Source of the DNA: Chloroflexota bacterium
Lineage (GTDB): Bacteria > Chloroflexota > Limnocylindria > Limnocylindrales > CSP1-4
Reading direction: 5' to 3'
Assembly (NCBI GenBank): GCA_003171255.1
Contig: PMYK01000052.1
Location: forward strand, 7,879-41,105
Length of the DNA stretch: 33,227 nucleotides
The notes beneath the pieces were generated by a model that was not told where the DNA came from, made no database searches, and worked only from the letters and a program-made list of their open reading frames with translations. Shown piece after piece: positions 8,545 to 17,589 of this stretch (position 1 is its first letter; each line of letters opens with the position of its first letter). The translations under genes were made by a program, and so were the position numbers.

Positions 8545-9675
8545 ATGAAGGGCGAGGAGCCATCCCCCGTGCGATCGTTCGAGCCCCATCACGACCCGTC
8601 TCGCGACTCCGCCACGCCCGCCATGCTGGCAGTGGCGGAGGCCGATGGCGCCGTTCGATGCATCGCCTGCGCCCATCGCTGCCTGATCAGACCCGGCCGG
8701 GCCGGCATCTGCCGCGTCCGCGAGAACCGCGGCGGCAAGCTCGTCACACTGGTGTTCGGGCGGGTAGTGGCGGCCAATGCCGACCCGATCGAGAAGAAGC
8801 CGCTGTTCCACGTCTACCCGGGCAGCGTGGCCTACTCGATCGCAACGCGAGGCTGCAACTTCCACTGCCAGCACTGCCAGAACTGGGAGATCGCCCAGGG
8901 AGAGCGCGACGGCCTGGCGGTTCGATCCTTCGCCATGACGCCCGCCCACGTCGTCGCAACCGCGCTGGCGGCAGGATCGCGCAGCATCGCCTACACCTAC
9001 ACCGAGCCGACCATCTTCATCGAGTTCGTTCTCGCGACTGCTCGGCTCGCCCGCGAGGCCGGCCTGGCCAACGTCCTGGTGACCAACGGCTATCAGACGC
9101 CCGAGGCGCTCGATCTCCTGGGGCCGCTCGTCGCGGCCGCAAACGTCGACCTCAAGTCCTTCGACGATCGGTTCTACCGGCGCACCTGCGGCGCTCGACT
9201 CGCGCCGGTACTCGCCGCCCTGGTGGGGATGCGAGAGCGCGGCATCTGGGTCGAGGTGACGACTCTCCTGATTCCGGGGCTCAACGACGACCCCGACGAT
9301 TTGACAGCCCTGGCGCGCTGGATCGCCGCCGAACTGGGACCCGAGACGCCCTGGCACGTGAGTCGCTTCTTCCCCGCGTACCGCCTGACCGACCTCGACC
9401 CCACCCCGGTTTCCACCATCGAACGGGCCGTCGAGATAGGCCGTGGCGCGGGCCTTGGCCACGTGTATTCGGGCAATCTCGTCGACGGAGACGAGGACAC
9501 CCGTTGCGCCGGCTGCGGCGAGCGGCTGATCCGGCGTCGCGGCTTTACGGCCAGACCCGAAGCGACTCTGGTCGGCGGCCGCTGCGCGCGTTGCGGGCAC
9601 GCTCTGGCGGGGGTTGGGCTGGCGGACTTCGGGACGCCGGCGAGCGAGCCGGCCGACGCGGGAAACCCGACGTGA
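8545..9675 (+). CDS. amrS: AmmeMemoRadiSam system radical SAM enzyme
   Basis: A radical SAM enzyme of about 376 residues. An N-terminal Cys cluster (CIACAHRC ... GIC) precedes the 4Fe-4S/SAM motif C-x3-C-x2-C in RGCNFHCQHCQNW. The core barrel motifs TYTEPTIF, NGYQTPEAL, VDLKSFDD and LLIPGLND are those of pyruvate-formate-lyase-activating-like enzymes in this system. The C-terminus adds two CxxC pairs (CAGCGERL and CARCGHAL), probably a zinc ribbon. Start is uncertain: ATG 8545 has GAGGG upstream, a GTG near 8570 has GAGGAG at 9 bases, and ATG 8623 has none. Its TGA overlaps the GTG of amrB, so the two are translationally coupled. Confidence 0.92.
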   Translation: MKGEEPSPVRSFEPHHDPSRDSATPAMLAVAEADGAVRCIACAHRCLIRPGRAGICRVRENRGGKLVTLVFGRVVAANADPIEKKPLFHVYPGSVAYSIATRGCNFHCQHCQNWEIAQGERDGLAVRSFAMTPAHVVATALAAGSRSIAYTYTEPTIFIEFVLATARLAREAGLANVLVTNGYQTPEALDLLGPLVAAANVDLKSFDDRFYRRTCGARLAPVLAALVGMRERGIWVEVTTLLIPGLNDDPDDLTALARWIAAELGPETPWHVSRFFPAYRLTDLDPTPVSTIERAVEIGRGAGLGHVYSGNLVDGDEDTRCAGCGERLIRRRGFTARPEATLVGGRCARCGHALAGVGLADFGTPASEPADAGNPT

Positions 9676-10544
9676 GCGGGCGGCCCCGTCAGCCTGCGGT
9701 CGCGGGCAGCTTCTACCCCGCCGAACCCGGGCGGCTCAGCCCACTCGTGGCCACGCTCCTCGCAGACGCGCGGCGAGATCCCGGTCCCGCCGGCCTCCTG
9801 CCCGAGGCGGTGGTCGGACTGCTGGTGCCGCACGCGGGGCTCGTCTACTCGGGCCCGATCGCGGCCCTGGGTTGGGCGATGGCCGGCGAGATAGACCCAA
9901 CCACGATCGTCCTGGCGGGCACGGACCACCAGGCCTCGGCCGCGGGCGTCGGCGTCTGGACCGGTGGACCGTGGCGGACGCCTCTGGGCGAGGTCGCGAT
10001 CGATGACGCCCTGGCGGCCCGAGTCGCCGCCCTGGGCTCGCCGTTTGCGCCGGACGACGCCGCTCACCTGACCGAGCATTCGCTCGAAGTCCAGCTGCCG
10101 TTGCTGGCGGCGGCCTGCCCCGCGGCGAAGATCGTGCCGCTGGCGGTCAGCCCGCGACTGACTCGTCACGCCGAGGCGGGAGTGATGCTCGGCCGACTGC
10201 TGGCGGAGAGGCGCGCCGCCGGCGACCGCGTCCTGCTCGTGGCCAGTTCAGACATGGCCCACTACCCGCCCGCCGCGATCTGCGAGGCCACGGACGCCGC
10301 GCTGCTGGAACCGCTGCTGAGATTGGATGCCGAGGCTCTCCGCGCGGCCGAGGCAAGCGTGCTGCGGGCCAATCGGCCGGGACTCGTGTGCGGGCTGTGC
10401 GGCATCGACCCCGTGCGGGTCGCTCTCGTCGCGCTCACCGAGATGGGTGCCACGCGCGGCATCTTGCTGGGGGCCGCCACCTCGGCCGACGCCGGGGGCG
10501 ATCCCCGCCGGACCGTGGGCTACGCCGCGGCGGCCTTCGTCTGA
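9672..10544 (+). CDS. amrB: AmmeMemoRadiSam system protein B (Memo family)
   Basis: A 290-residue Memo-family protein, related in fold to extradiol dioxygenases and of normal length. Family motifs in order: PAVAGSFYP near residue 8, VPHAGLVYSG with His at about 54, GTDHQAS, TEHSLEVQLPLL, SSDMAHY, and CGLCGIDPV. These His and Cys residues form the metal/active pocket known in human MEMO1. Start is GTG 9672, which shares bases with the amrS stop codon (GTGA). An upstream in-frame extension is only a shadow of amrS. Being fused by overlap to amrS and beside amrA shows that all three components of the system are present and probably act on one substrate, which remains unknown. Confidence 0.93.
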   Translation: MSGRPRQPAVAGSFYPAEPGRLSPLVATLLADARRDPGPAGLLPEAVVGLLVPHAGLVYSGPIAALGWAMAGEIDPTTIVLAGTDHQASAAGVGVWTGGPWRTPLGEVAIDDALAARVAALGSPFAPDDAAHLTEHSLEVQLPLLAAACPAAKIVPLAVSPRLTRHAEAGVMLGRLLAERRAAGDRVLLVASSDMAHYPPAAICEATDAALLEPLLRLDAEALRAAEASVLRANRPGLVCGLCGIDPVRVALVALTEMGATRGILLGAATSADAGGDPRRTVGYAAAAFV

Positions 10545-10560
10545 GCGCGAGCCGGCCTAC

Positions 10561-10630
10561 GCGGTCGGGATCCGGGCCACGCGGTCGGGATCCGGGCCAC
10601 GCGGTCGGGATCCGGGCCACGCGGTCGGGA
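10561..10630. repeat. 20-bp tandem repeat, 3.5 copies
   Basis: Three identical consecutive copies of GCGGTCGGGATCCGGGCCAC at 10561-10620 are followed by the first half of a fourth (10621-10630). A degenerate tail of another copy (CCTAC) precedes them. The array fills most of the 113-bp gap between amrB and the methyltransferase and ends 27 bp before the latter's start. Perfect identity suggests recent slippage, so copy number may vary between strains. Confidence 0.95.
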
Positions 10631-10657
10631 CCTCGCCATCGGGCTAATCTTGACCAC

Positions 10658-11302
10658 ATGGGCGCCGACTCGGAGCACTGGTCCGACTACTACGCGGTTA
10701 CGGTCGAACGACCGGCCTGGCCGACGGTTCGCTTCGCCATCGACAGGTTCCGCAAGGAGGACGCGCCGGCGGCCGATCCGGGCCGAAGCGGACGCGACGG
10801 ACTCGAACCCCGGTTCGCAGTGGACCTTGGCTGCGGCGCGGGACGCGACGCGCGTGAACTGCTTCGGGCCGGCTGGCGGGTTCTGGCCGTGGATCGCGAG
10901 CCGGCGGCCCGAGTCGCCCTCGAGGCGGCGGTCGAGCCGCATCTTCGGGCTCGCCTCCAGATACATGTCGAAGATCTGGCAACGGTCGCGATCCCTCGGT
11001 GCGACCTGGTCAACGCCAGTCTGTGCCTGCCTTTTCTGGCTCCGGATACGTTCTTCCCGACCTGGAGGCGGATCGTCGCCGCCCTCGACCCTGGATCTCG
11101 GTTCGCGGCCATGCTCTTCGGCGACCACGACGGGTCGGCAACCGATTCAACGATGACCTGCCTGCCGCCTGATCGCATCAAGGACGAGCTGGCAGGCTTC
11201 GAGATCGAGCACTGGTCGGTCGAGGAGGACGACCGCCCTACGGCCCTCGGAGAGCCGCACCACTTCCACCTGGTGGAGTTCGTGGCGCGGCGGGTCGAGT
11301 AG
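10658..11302 (+). CDS. Class I SAM-dependent methyltransferase
   Basis: A 214-residue Rossmann-fold methyltransferase. Motif I is clear (VDLGCGAGRDARELL, about residues 54-68), followed by the acidic end of strand 2 (VLAVDRE), a motif II-like DLVNASLCLPFL, and the C-terminal LVEFVARR strand. Similarity is greatest to small-molecule or tellurite-resistance TehB-like methyltransferases, and the substrate is not determinable. Start ATG 10658 is chosen because the family N-terminus fits (HWSDYYAVTVERPAWPTV). There is no Shine-Dalgarno; instead a TAATCT hexamer lies 8 bases upstream, so a leaderless transcript is possible. The reading frame continues upstream into the tandem repeat but without support. 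Confidence 0.82.
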   Translation: MGADSEHWSDYYAVTVERPAWPTVRFAIDRFRKEDAPAADPGRSGRDGLEPRFAVDLGCGAGRDARELLRAGWRVLAVDREPAARVALEAAVEPHLRARLQIHVEDLATVAIPRCDLVNASLCLPFLAPDTFFPTWRRIVAALDPGSRFAAMLFGDHDGSATDSTMTCLPPDRIKDELAGFEIEHWSVEEDDRPTALGEPHHFHLVEFVARRVE

Positions 11303-11597
11303 GTCCAATCCGAGCGTCTGAACTCGGCTCCGGAGGGTGCATCGGCCGGTCCTGCGCTGGCACCGAATCGCGGATTCCTGTATACATACCGTCCCTGCTC
11401 CGCATTCCGCCCGGAGGCCCGGGAAGGCTACGTCGGCCCGCGCGGCGGCGACGCACGGACGGAGTTGCCGGAACTCACGACCTTATGGGCGCGAGTTCAC
11501 AAATCCTGCACAAACCACGATCGCTGAGAACGAGGTTGGCGGCCTGCCTCCGACCAACTGATCGATCCGCAGAAATCTTGCATCGCAAGGAGACCCT
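11303..11597. other. Intergenic region upstream of the DHA2 exporter
   Basis: This stretch of 295 bp has no supported gene. It contains a locally AT-rich island with the 8-bp palindrome TGTATACA at 11379-11386 and an imperfect inverted repeat GTTGG/CCAAC around 11534-11557. No convincing -35/-10 pair was found, although the exporter promoter must lie here if it is not read from the methyltransferase. Confidence 0.4.
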
Positions 11598-13256
11598 ATG
11601 GCATCGCAGATCGCCAGCAGCGCGCCGGCGCACGCCGCGATCGAGGTCAACCCTCGCGCCCGATTCGAAATTCTGGGCGCCATCTTGCTGGCCCTTTTCC
11701 TCGGCGCACTCGACCAGACAATCGTCGGTCCGGTCCTGCCGAAGATTTCGACGCAGCTGAACGGCGCCGACTTCTACACCTGGGTCGTGACCGCCTACCT
11801 GGTCACGAGCACCGCGGCGATCCCGGTTTACGGCAAGCTGTCCGACTTCTTCGGTCGCAAGCCCATGCTGCTGATCGGCATAGTCCTGTTCCTGATTGGA
11901 TCGGTCCTGTCCGGCCTGAGCCAGACCATGTGGCAGTTGATCCTGTTCCGGGGCGTCCAGGGCCTGGGCGCCGGAGCGCTCTTCCCCATCTCGCTGGCGG
12001 TGATCGGCGACCTCTTCACCCCGGCCGAGCGAGGCAAATATCAGGGTCTCTTCGGCGCCGTCTTCGGCGTCGCCTTCCTGGTCGGGCCGTTCCTCGGGGG
12101 CGTGTTAACGGATAACATCAGCTGGCACTGGATCTTCTTCGTGAACATTCCGGTCGGGCTGATTTCGCTGTACCTGATCGGCCGACTGCTGCCGATGGTC
12201 CACCCCGCGGACGCTCATTTCACGCTCGACTTCGCGGGCGTTACCACCTTCGTCGGTGCCATCGTGCCGGTCCTGGTGGCGCTGACCCTGGCCGAGAACG
12301 GCAACTGGGGCGATCCGTACGTGATCGGCTGGTTCGCCGTTGGCTTCGCCTTCCTGGTGGCGTTCATCATTGCCGAGGCCCGGGCCGCGGACCCGATGAT
12401 CCCGCTCGACCTTTTCCGCAACCGGACCTTCGCGGTCTCGGTGATCGCCACGTTCTTCGCGGTCTTCGGCTTCTCGGTCCTGATCATCTTCCTGCCGCTC
12501 TGGTTCCAGGTTGTCCAGGGAGCGAGCACGACGGCTTCGGGCTACCTGCTCTTCCCGTTCCTGATCGGGTTGATCTTCAGCTCGATCCTGGCCGGTCAGC
12601 TCGTCAGCCGCACCGGGCGCTACAAGACACTGCTCCTGGTGGCGCTGATCCTGATGACAGCGGGCCTGGCGCTGTTCTCGAATCTCCGAGCCGATACCCC
12701 GGCGCCGGCCCTGTGGTTCTGGATGGTGCTCACGGGACTCGGCGTGGGCCCGACGATGGCCATCTTCACGCTGATCGTCCAGAACGACGTGCCGTTCGAT
12801 CGTCTCGGCACCGCGACGAGCGATCTGACGCTCTTCCGGCAAATCGGGACATCCGTCGGGCTAACCGTGGCCTTCACCCTCTTCCGGAACAACCTGACCT
12901 GGGGTCTGCTCCACGACTCGATCGTGGGCGCCGGGGTGCCGGCATCGGCCGTGCCGACCACCGCTCCCGCGGGCTTCGACCCGGGCCAGCTGACGTCGGT
13001 CGGCGGTGGGTCGATCAGCGCGTTCGCGCAGATCCCGGCGCAACTGCAGGCCGGTTACGCGGCCGGCTTCCATCAGGCCTTCTCGATCGCCGTGGCCAAC
13101 TCGGTCTGGCTCGGCGTTGGGGCCGCGGTGCTCTCCTTCGTCGCCCTCCTGGCGCTCAAGGAGAATCCCCTTCGGACCCATTTCCACGCCGATCAAGCCG
13201 CTCGAGCTGGTCTACAGGCTTCGCCAAGCGGTTCGGCGGCGGGCGTCGCCGAGTAG
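11598..13256 (+). CDS. DHA2 family (EmrB/QacA-like) multidrug exporter
   Basis: A 552-residue major facilitator protein with about 14 membrane segments, the length and topology of drug:H+ antiporter family 2. The first helix carries the DHA-typical LDQTIVGPVLPKI (motif D1 region). Motif A is GKLSDFFGRKPML after helix 2, and motif C is GVAFLVGPFLGG in helix 5, the antiporter signature. A long external loop lies near residues 445-480 before the final helix. Start ATG 11598 has AAGGAG at 5-base spacing. It faces the nitroreductase gene, with a stem-loop between the two ends. Export of hydrophobic or cationic toxic compounds is inferred from family. Confidence 0.9.
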   Translation: MASQIASSAPAHAAIEVNPRARFEILGAILLALFLGALDQTIVGPVLPKISTQLNGADFYTWVVTAYLVTSTAAIPVYGKLSDFFGRKPMLLIGIVLFLIGSVLSGLSQTMWQLILFRGVQGLGAGALFPISLAVIGDLFTPAERGKYQGLFGAVFGVAFLVGPFLGGVLTDNISWHWIFFVNIPVGLISLYLIGRLLPMVHPADAHFTLDFAGVTTFVGAIVPVLVALTLAENGNWGDPYVIGWFAVGFAFLVAFIIAEARAADPMIPLDLFRNRTFAVSVIATFFAVFGFSVLIIFLPLWFQVVQGASTTASGYLLFPFLIGLIFSSILAGQLVSRTGRYKTLLLVALILMTAGLALFSNLRADTPAPALWFWMVLTGLGVGPTMAIFTLIVQNDVPFDRLGTATSDLTLFRQIGTSVGLTVAFTLFRNNLTWGLLHDSIVGAGVPASAVPTTAPAGFDPGQLTSVGGGSISAFAQIPAQLQAGYAAGFHQAFSIAVANSVWLGVGAAVLSFVALLALKENPLRTHFHADQAARAGLQASPSGSAAGVAE

Positions 13257-13287
13257 AACCGGCGCACTCGCCAAACTGGCGATTTGC

Positions 13288-13311
13288 GGCCGCAGGCTCA
13301 GCCCTGCGGCC
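13288..13311. terminator. Stem-loop between convergent exporter and nitroreductase genes
   Basis: GGCCGCAGG and CCTGCGGCC form a perfect 9-bp stem with a 6-base loop, followed on the plus strand by ACTTCTCTT. It lies 31 bp after the exporter stop and overlaps the last codons of the nitroreductase, so it most likely ends the exporter transcript. Confidence 0.55.
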
Positions 13312-13855
13312 ACTTCTCTTCGAAGACGACTTCGTTGCGGGGCAGCCGCGCCTGACCCGGCGCCGCCTTGGGCCGAAGACCGGCCTCGCTCGGATGGCCG
13401 ACAGCCACGATGGTGCGCACGAACCAGCCCGGCGGTAGACCGAGGATCTCGCCGACCTTCTCGCGGTTGGCCGGCAACACCCAGCTGATCCCCGCCGCCA
13501 AACCGAGACTGGATGCGGCGATCAGGATCCGTTCTGCTGCCCGCCCTTCGTCATAGGCGTGCGAGACGGCCTGACCCTGCTCGTCAGGCAGGGCGATGAC
13601 GACAGCGGCCGGGGCCGTCTGAAGACCACGCGTTTGTGGCATGGCCGCGTCGGCGAGGCGCTTGATCGTGGCTCTGTCGCTCAGCACGATGAACCGCCAC
13701 GGCTGGGAATTGCTGCTGCTGCCCGACCAACGGGCGACGTCGACGATGGCGTCGAGTTCGGTCCGGGAAACCTGCCTGTCGAGGAAGTCGCGGACCTGGC
13801 GGACTCGGACAAGCGGCCGAACTCGTTCCGCCGCGTGGCCTGAGAGGTCATTCAT
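13298..13855 (-). CDS. Nitroreductase family protein (FMN oxidoreductase)
   Basis: A 185-residue FMN-dependent oxidoreductase, a typical short nitroreductase. The N-terminal FMN phosphate-binding motif is present as RQVRDFLDRQVS, followed by ARWSGSSSNSQPWRFIVL, whose Ser/Asn/Gln-Pro-Trp is the family fingerprint. The second half has AERILIAASSLGLAAGISWVLP and the C-terminal GHPSEAGLRPK with the usual Arg. Start ATG 13855 has AGGAGG 6 bases upstream, so the in-frame extension to 13924 is discarded. It is divergent from the phosphoesterase gene and convergent with the exporter. The physiological substrate is unknown. Such enzymes reduce nitro compounds, quinones or flavins with NAD(P)H. Confidence 0.87.
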   Translation of the reverse strand: MNDLSGHAAERVRPLVRVRQVRDFLDRQVSRTELDAIVDVARWSGSSSNSQPWRFIVLSDRATIKRLADAAMPQTRGLQTAPAAVVIALPDEQGQAVSHAYDEGRAAERILIAASSLGLAAGISWVLPANREKVGEILGLPPGWFVRTIVAVGHPSEAGLRPKAAPGQARLPRNEVVFEEKWPQG

Positions 13856-14045
13856 AGCTTCCCTCCTGTCGGCAGGCGGAGACGTCAACCGGCCAATGGC
13901 GCCCCTTCGGAGAGACGAGGCCACCGAAAGGGCTAGTGGACGTCACGATACTGCGTCTGCCGGAGCAGGCGGGCTTGCCGCTCCGAGTGATACTGGGACC
14001 GTGCTAGTTTCGATCGATCCACCCAGGTCGCTCCTGAGTTCTGGC

Positions 14046-15032
14046 GTGAGGAGAGCTGCCGGTACCAGATGGGCGCTCTGCGCCCTCAGCGTCGCCCTCG
14101 CCACCGCGGCGTGTGGATCGTCCTTGGTCACCGCCTCTGCCGCCCCACCTACGGCCGTGGCCACGCCGTCCCCGACGCGGACCGCTTCGCCGACGCCAAC
14201 CGCATCGCTCACGCTCACCGCATCGCCGACGCCAGCCTCGGGCCTGCCCGTCTTCAACCACATCTACGTGATCATCATGGAGAACAAGGAGTACGGCAGC
14301 ATCGTCGGCTCGAGCTCGGCGCCATACATCAACTCGCTGATCGCCCACTACGGCCAGGTCACGAACCTGTACGCCGAGACGCACCCGTCGGAGCCCAACT
14401 ACATCGCCCTCACTTCGGGCGGCCTGCAGGGCACGAGCACCGACGGCTCCTATGACCTCACCGTTCCGAACCTGTTCGACCAGATCGAGGCCTCCGGTCG
14501 GTCGTGGCATGTCTACGCCCAGGGTTACCCGGGCAACTGCTACAGGCCCTATATCGCTGATGTCGTCAGCGACGGAACCGGAGCCGCCGGCGACTACGTG
14601 CGCAAGCACAACCCTGCCATCAGCTACACCTCGATCAGCGGCAGCCCCGCCCGCTGCGCCAACATCACCAAGCTGGCCGGCTTCGACCCCGCGACGTCGG
14701 ACTTCGAGATGATCATCCCCAACGAAATCAACGACATGCACAGCAGCTCCACGGGGGCCGGGGACGCGTTCCTCAAGGTGTTCGTGCCGGAGATAGTCGA
14801 CTCGCCGGCATTCGCGAGGTCGGTCCTGTTCATCACCTGGGACGAGGGCTCCAGCAACGATCAGGGCGGCGGCCACATCGCCACGATCGTCGTCAGTCCC
14901 GGGATGAAGCCTGCCTCCAGTTTCACTGGTCCAGCCACGCACTACTCCATGCTCCGGACGATCGAGCTGGCCTGGGGTCTGCCTCTCCTCGGCGAAGCCG
15001 GCAGGGCCTCGACGATCACGCTGCCCTACTGA
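14046..15032 (+). CDS. Phosphoesterase family lipoprotein (acid phosphatase-like)
   Basis: A secreted protein of about 328 residues. From GTG 14046 the first 23 residues form a lipoprotein signal ending in ATAAC, followed by a low-complexity Ser/Pro/Thr linker of repeated A-S-P-T-P units (about residues 38-62) and then a PF04185-type phosphoesterase domain. Visible motifs are [17 protein letters not shown] with the metal-binding Glu-Asn, [14 protein letters not shown] with the catalytic-region Ser/Asn, and [25 protein letters not shown] with the second metal cluster. Relatives include phospholipase C and acid phosphatases. Start is uncertain: GTG 14001 is in frame, and neither has a good Shine-Dalgarno, but 14046 gives the cleaner signal peptide. 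Confidence 0.83.
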   Translation: MRRAAGTRWALCALSVALATAACGSSLVTASAAPPTAVATPSPTRTASPTPTASLTLTASPTPASGLPVFNHIYVIIMENKEYGSIVGSSSAPYINSLIAHYGQVTNLYAETHPSEPNYIALTSGGLQGTSTDGSYDLTVPNLFDQIEASGRSWHVYAQGYPGNCYRPYIADVVSDGTGAAGDYVRKHNPAISYTSISGSPARCANITKLAGFDPATSDFEMIIPNEINDMHSSSTGAGDAFLKVFVPEIVDSPAFARSVLFITWDEGSSNDQGGGHIATIVVSPGMKPASSFTGPATHYSMLRTIELAWGLPLLGEAGRASTITLPY

Positions 15033-15129
15033 GCGAAGGCACGGCCCGCGCGCCGGCCCGGCCTGTTCATGGCGCCGTCGGAGCGCCATCATTCGAGCGA
15101 CAAGGTCGTCAGCAGGAGGCCCATTCGTC

Positions 15130-16770
15130 GTGACAGCCAGCGAGCGAGCAGGAAAGCCGGCGGAGCCATCCATGCTGGTCGACGTCGACCGGCTGATCGG
15201 CGCCTACTACGACATTCACCCCGACCCGAACTTGCCCGCCCAGGCGGTGGCCTTTGGCACGTCCGGGCACCGCGGGTCGTCGCTCAACGGCTCGTTCAAT
15301 GAGGACCACATCCTCGCCACGAGTCAGGCCATCTGCCGCTACCGCAAGAGCAAGGGGATCACCGGGCCGCTCTTCCTGGGCAAGGACAGCCACGCCCTGT
15401 CCGAACCCGCCACGCGCTCGGCCCTCGAAGTGCTGGTCGCCGGCGGTGTTTCCGTGCTGATCGACAGTGCGGGCGGTCTGACGCCGACCCCGTCGATTTC
15501 GCACGCCATCCTGACCTACAACCGCGACCGGACCGAGGGGCTCGCCGACGGGATCGTCGTAACGCCCTCGCACAACCCGCCCGAGGACGGCGGGTTCAAG
15601 TACAACCCACCCAACGGCGGTCCGGCCGACACGGACGTGACGAACGCTATCCAGGGCGACGCCAACGATCTCCTGCGGGCGGGCCTGAAAGGCGTCGACC
15701 GCGTGCCCTACGAGCGCGCCATCACCACGGCCGGCCGATACGACTTCATGGGCGTCTACGTTGCCGACCTGGCCCGCGTCATCGACATGGAGACCATCAG
15801 GGCCGCCGGCCTCAAGCTCGGCGTCGACCCGCTGGGCGGCGCCAGTGTCGGCTATTGGGCCGCCATCCGCGACCGCTACCACCTCGATCTGACCGTCACC
15901 AATGAGGTCGTGGATCCGCAGTTCGGCTTCATGACCGTGGATTGGGACGGCCGAATTCGCATGGACCCGTCGTCACCGTACGCGATGGCCCGGTTGGTGG
16001 CCCTGAAGGACCGCTTCGACGTTGCCTTCGCCAACGACACCGACGCGGATCGCCACGGCATCGTGGCTGGGGCCGCGGGGCTGATGAACCCGAACCACTT
16101 CCTCTCGGCGGCGGTGGCGTATCTGTATCGAAACCGCGGCTGGAGACCGGACGTCGCCGTCGGCAAGACACTCGTCTCGACGAGCATGCTCGACCGCGTC
16201 GCAACCGAGCTGCATCGGAAGCTGCTCGAGGTGCCGGTCGGCTTCAAGTGGTTCGTCGCCGGCTTGGTCGACGGGTCGCTCGGTTTCGGCGGCGAGGAGA
16301 GCGCCGGGGCATCGTTCCTGCGGCGCGACGGCACGGTTTGGACGACCGACAAGGACGGTCTCATCGCCTGCCTGCTGGCTGCGGAGTTGACCGCCACCAC
16401 GGGCGTAAACCCGGCCGTCGCCTACGACGCCCTCACCGCCAGGTTCGGAACGCCGGCCTATCGTCGCGTCGATGCCCCTGCTACCCGCGAGCAGAAGGCC
16501 ATCCTGGCCAGACTCTCGCCGGCGCAGATCCGGGCCTCGCAGCTGGCGGGCGAGCCGATCGAGTCAGTTCTGACGCGTGCCCCGGGCAACGACGAGCCCA
16601 TTGGTGGAGTCAAGGTCACGACCGAGCACGGCTGGTTCGCCGCCCGGCCGTCCGGAACTGAAGACGTGTACAAGGTCTACGCCGAGAGCTTCCTGGGAGA
16701 GCAGCACCTGGACCGGATCCTGGGCGAGGCTCAGGCCGTCGTGGCTCATGCGCTGGCCTCCGCCGGCTAG
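15130..16770 (+). CDS. pgm: Phosphoglucomutase (alpha-D-glucose phosphate-specific)
   Basis: A 546-residue alpha-D-phosphohexomutase of the usual Pgm length, interconverting glucose 1-phosphate and glucose 6-phosphate in the cytoplasm. All four active-site loops are present: phosphoserine loop [13 protein letters not shown], Mg-binding loop NDTDADRHG, sugar-selecting loop [10 protein letters not shown], and phosphate-binding loop [15 protein letters not shown]. The N-terminal [11 protein letters not shown] is characteristic of this enzyme rather than phosphomannomutase. Start GTG 15130 has AGGAGG 10 bases upstream. It stands 97 bp after the phosphoesterase and is otherwise alone, linking glycogen, trehalose or cell-envelope sugar supply to glycolysis. 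Confidence 0.95.
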   Translation: MTASERAGKPAEPSMLVDVDRLIGAYYDIHPDPNLPAQAVAFGTSGHRGSSLNGSFNEDHILATSQAICRYRKSKGITGPLFLGKDSHALSEPATRSALEVLVAGGVSVLIDSAGGLTPTPSISHAILTYNRDRTEGLADGIVVTPSHNPPEDGGFKYNPPNGGPADTDVTNAIQGDANDLLRAGLKGVDRVPYERAITTAGRYDFMGVYVADLARVIDMETIRAAGLKLGVDPLGGASVGYWAAIRDRYHLDLTVTNEVVDPQFGFMTVDWDGRIRMDPSSPYAMARLVALKDRFDVAFANDTDADRHGIVAGAAGLMNPNHFLSAAVAYLYRNRGWRPDVAVGKTLVSTSMLDRVATELHRKLLEVPVGFKWFVAGLVDGSLGFGGEESAGASFLRRDGTVWTTDKDGLIACLLAAELTATTGVNPAVAYDALTARFGTPAYRRVDAPATREQKAILARLSPAQIRASQLAGEPIESVLTRAPGNDEPIGGVKVTTEHGWFAARPSGTEDVYKVYAESFLGEQHLDRILGEAQAVVAHALASAG

Positions 16771-16973
16771 ATTGGCTGGCCGTGACGCAACGCCGACAGA
16801 GGCGCCTGGACGGTCCTGGGGCGTTGCATACCGGCACCGTGGCTGGCATTCTCGCCCCGAATGGCCGCCGCCAAGGCACGAGCGGGGGTTGCCGCAGGGC
16901 AACGGGGGCACAAGACCGGAGGGCCACTCGCGCCAACCCAAAAGTACTGATAGGGTGGGCCGTAAGGCTGGTC

Positions 16974-17001
16974 TTGACGCCCCGCCAGGCTCGTCTAACG
17001 T
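16974..17001 (+). promoter_or_regulatory. Sigma70-type promoter for the 175-aa gene
   Basis: TTGACG (16974-16979), a 16-bp spacer and TAACGT (16996-17001, fitting the TAnnnT form common in GC-rich bacteria) lie just upstream of the ATG at 17024. The predicted start of transcription near 17008 would leave a leader of only about 16 bases, which matches the absence of a Shine-Dalgarno. Confidence 0.55.
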
Positions 17002-17023
17002 GTTATCGCACACGGCCGCAATC

Positions 17024-17551
17024 ATGAGAGCAACGTTGGATCAGCCCGATCGTCCGCAGAATGTCACGACCGTCAGGGGCCTAACCCAGGCGGCAACCTC
17101 GCTTAACCGCGAGTTCCGGGCTGTCCTCGTCAACGAGGAGGCCGCGGTAATTGGCCGCGCCGTCGCCCAGATCGTACGAGGCGATGGCTGGCACGAAGCC
17201 AAGGCGTCCGCCGTGCTCGTCGCCGCTCTCATGAGCTGGCTCGGGCCCGACGCCGTCCGTCCGATCGGCTTCTATGCCAACGGCACGGGCCCCGTGGAAG
17301 TCATCGCCAAAGTCGGCCACGTCTACATCACCGGCCACGGCATCGAGAGCGAAGACGACATCACCGTCAACTGCTGCGAGCGCCACCGAGCCCGGTTCAG
17401 CCAGTCGCGGATCGAGGACCTCGACCTCATTCAACCGAATGCGCGCTTCACCATGGGTAGCCCGCTTGCCCAGCGGGCAACCGATCGATTGGCAGCCATC
17501 CTGTCCGAAGAGATCGATCCCGAGATCGCCCGCGTCGTCCTGGGAGCCTGA
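17024..17551 (+). CDS. Unrecognised cytoplasmic protein, 175 aa
   Basis: I do not recognise this family. The 175-residue protein has no signal peptide or membrane segment. It looks like a mixed alpha/beta protein, with a helical N-terminal third, then a strand-rich middle (GPVEVIAKVGHVYITGHGIE) containing a Cys-Cys pair in VNCCERHRA, and an acidic C-terminal helix ending at EIDPEIARVVLGA. Start ATG 17024 is placed by a good promoter directly upstream. A longer in-frame reading to 16577 only shadows pgm. Codon use is like the neighbours, it has its own promoter, and it ends at a strong hairpin, so it looks like a real single-gene transcription unit. Confidence 0.7.
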   Translation: MRATLDQPDRPQNVTTVRGLTQAATSLNREFRAVLVNEEAAVIGRAVAQIVRGDGWHEAKASAVLVAALMSWLGPDAVRPIGFYANGTGPVEVIAKVGHVYITGHGIESEDDITVNCCERHRARFSQSRIEDLDLIQPNARFTMGSPLAQRATDRLAAILSEEIDPEIARVVLGA

Positions 17552-17589
17552 CCGACCTGCGGCCAAAGTCAGATAGCTCGAGCATCGAA

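Noticed and set aside
10561-10630. CRISPR-like array
   Set aside because: The 20-bp units are directly adjacent with no spacers, and no cas genes are present.
16782-17027. 81-residue frame between pgm and the 175-aa gene
   Set aside because: Arg-rich composition, no ribosome site, and it runs across the promoter of the next gene.
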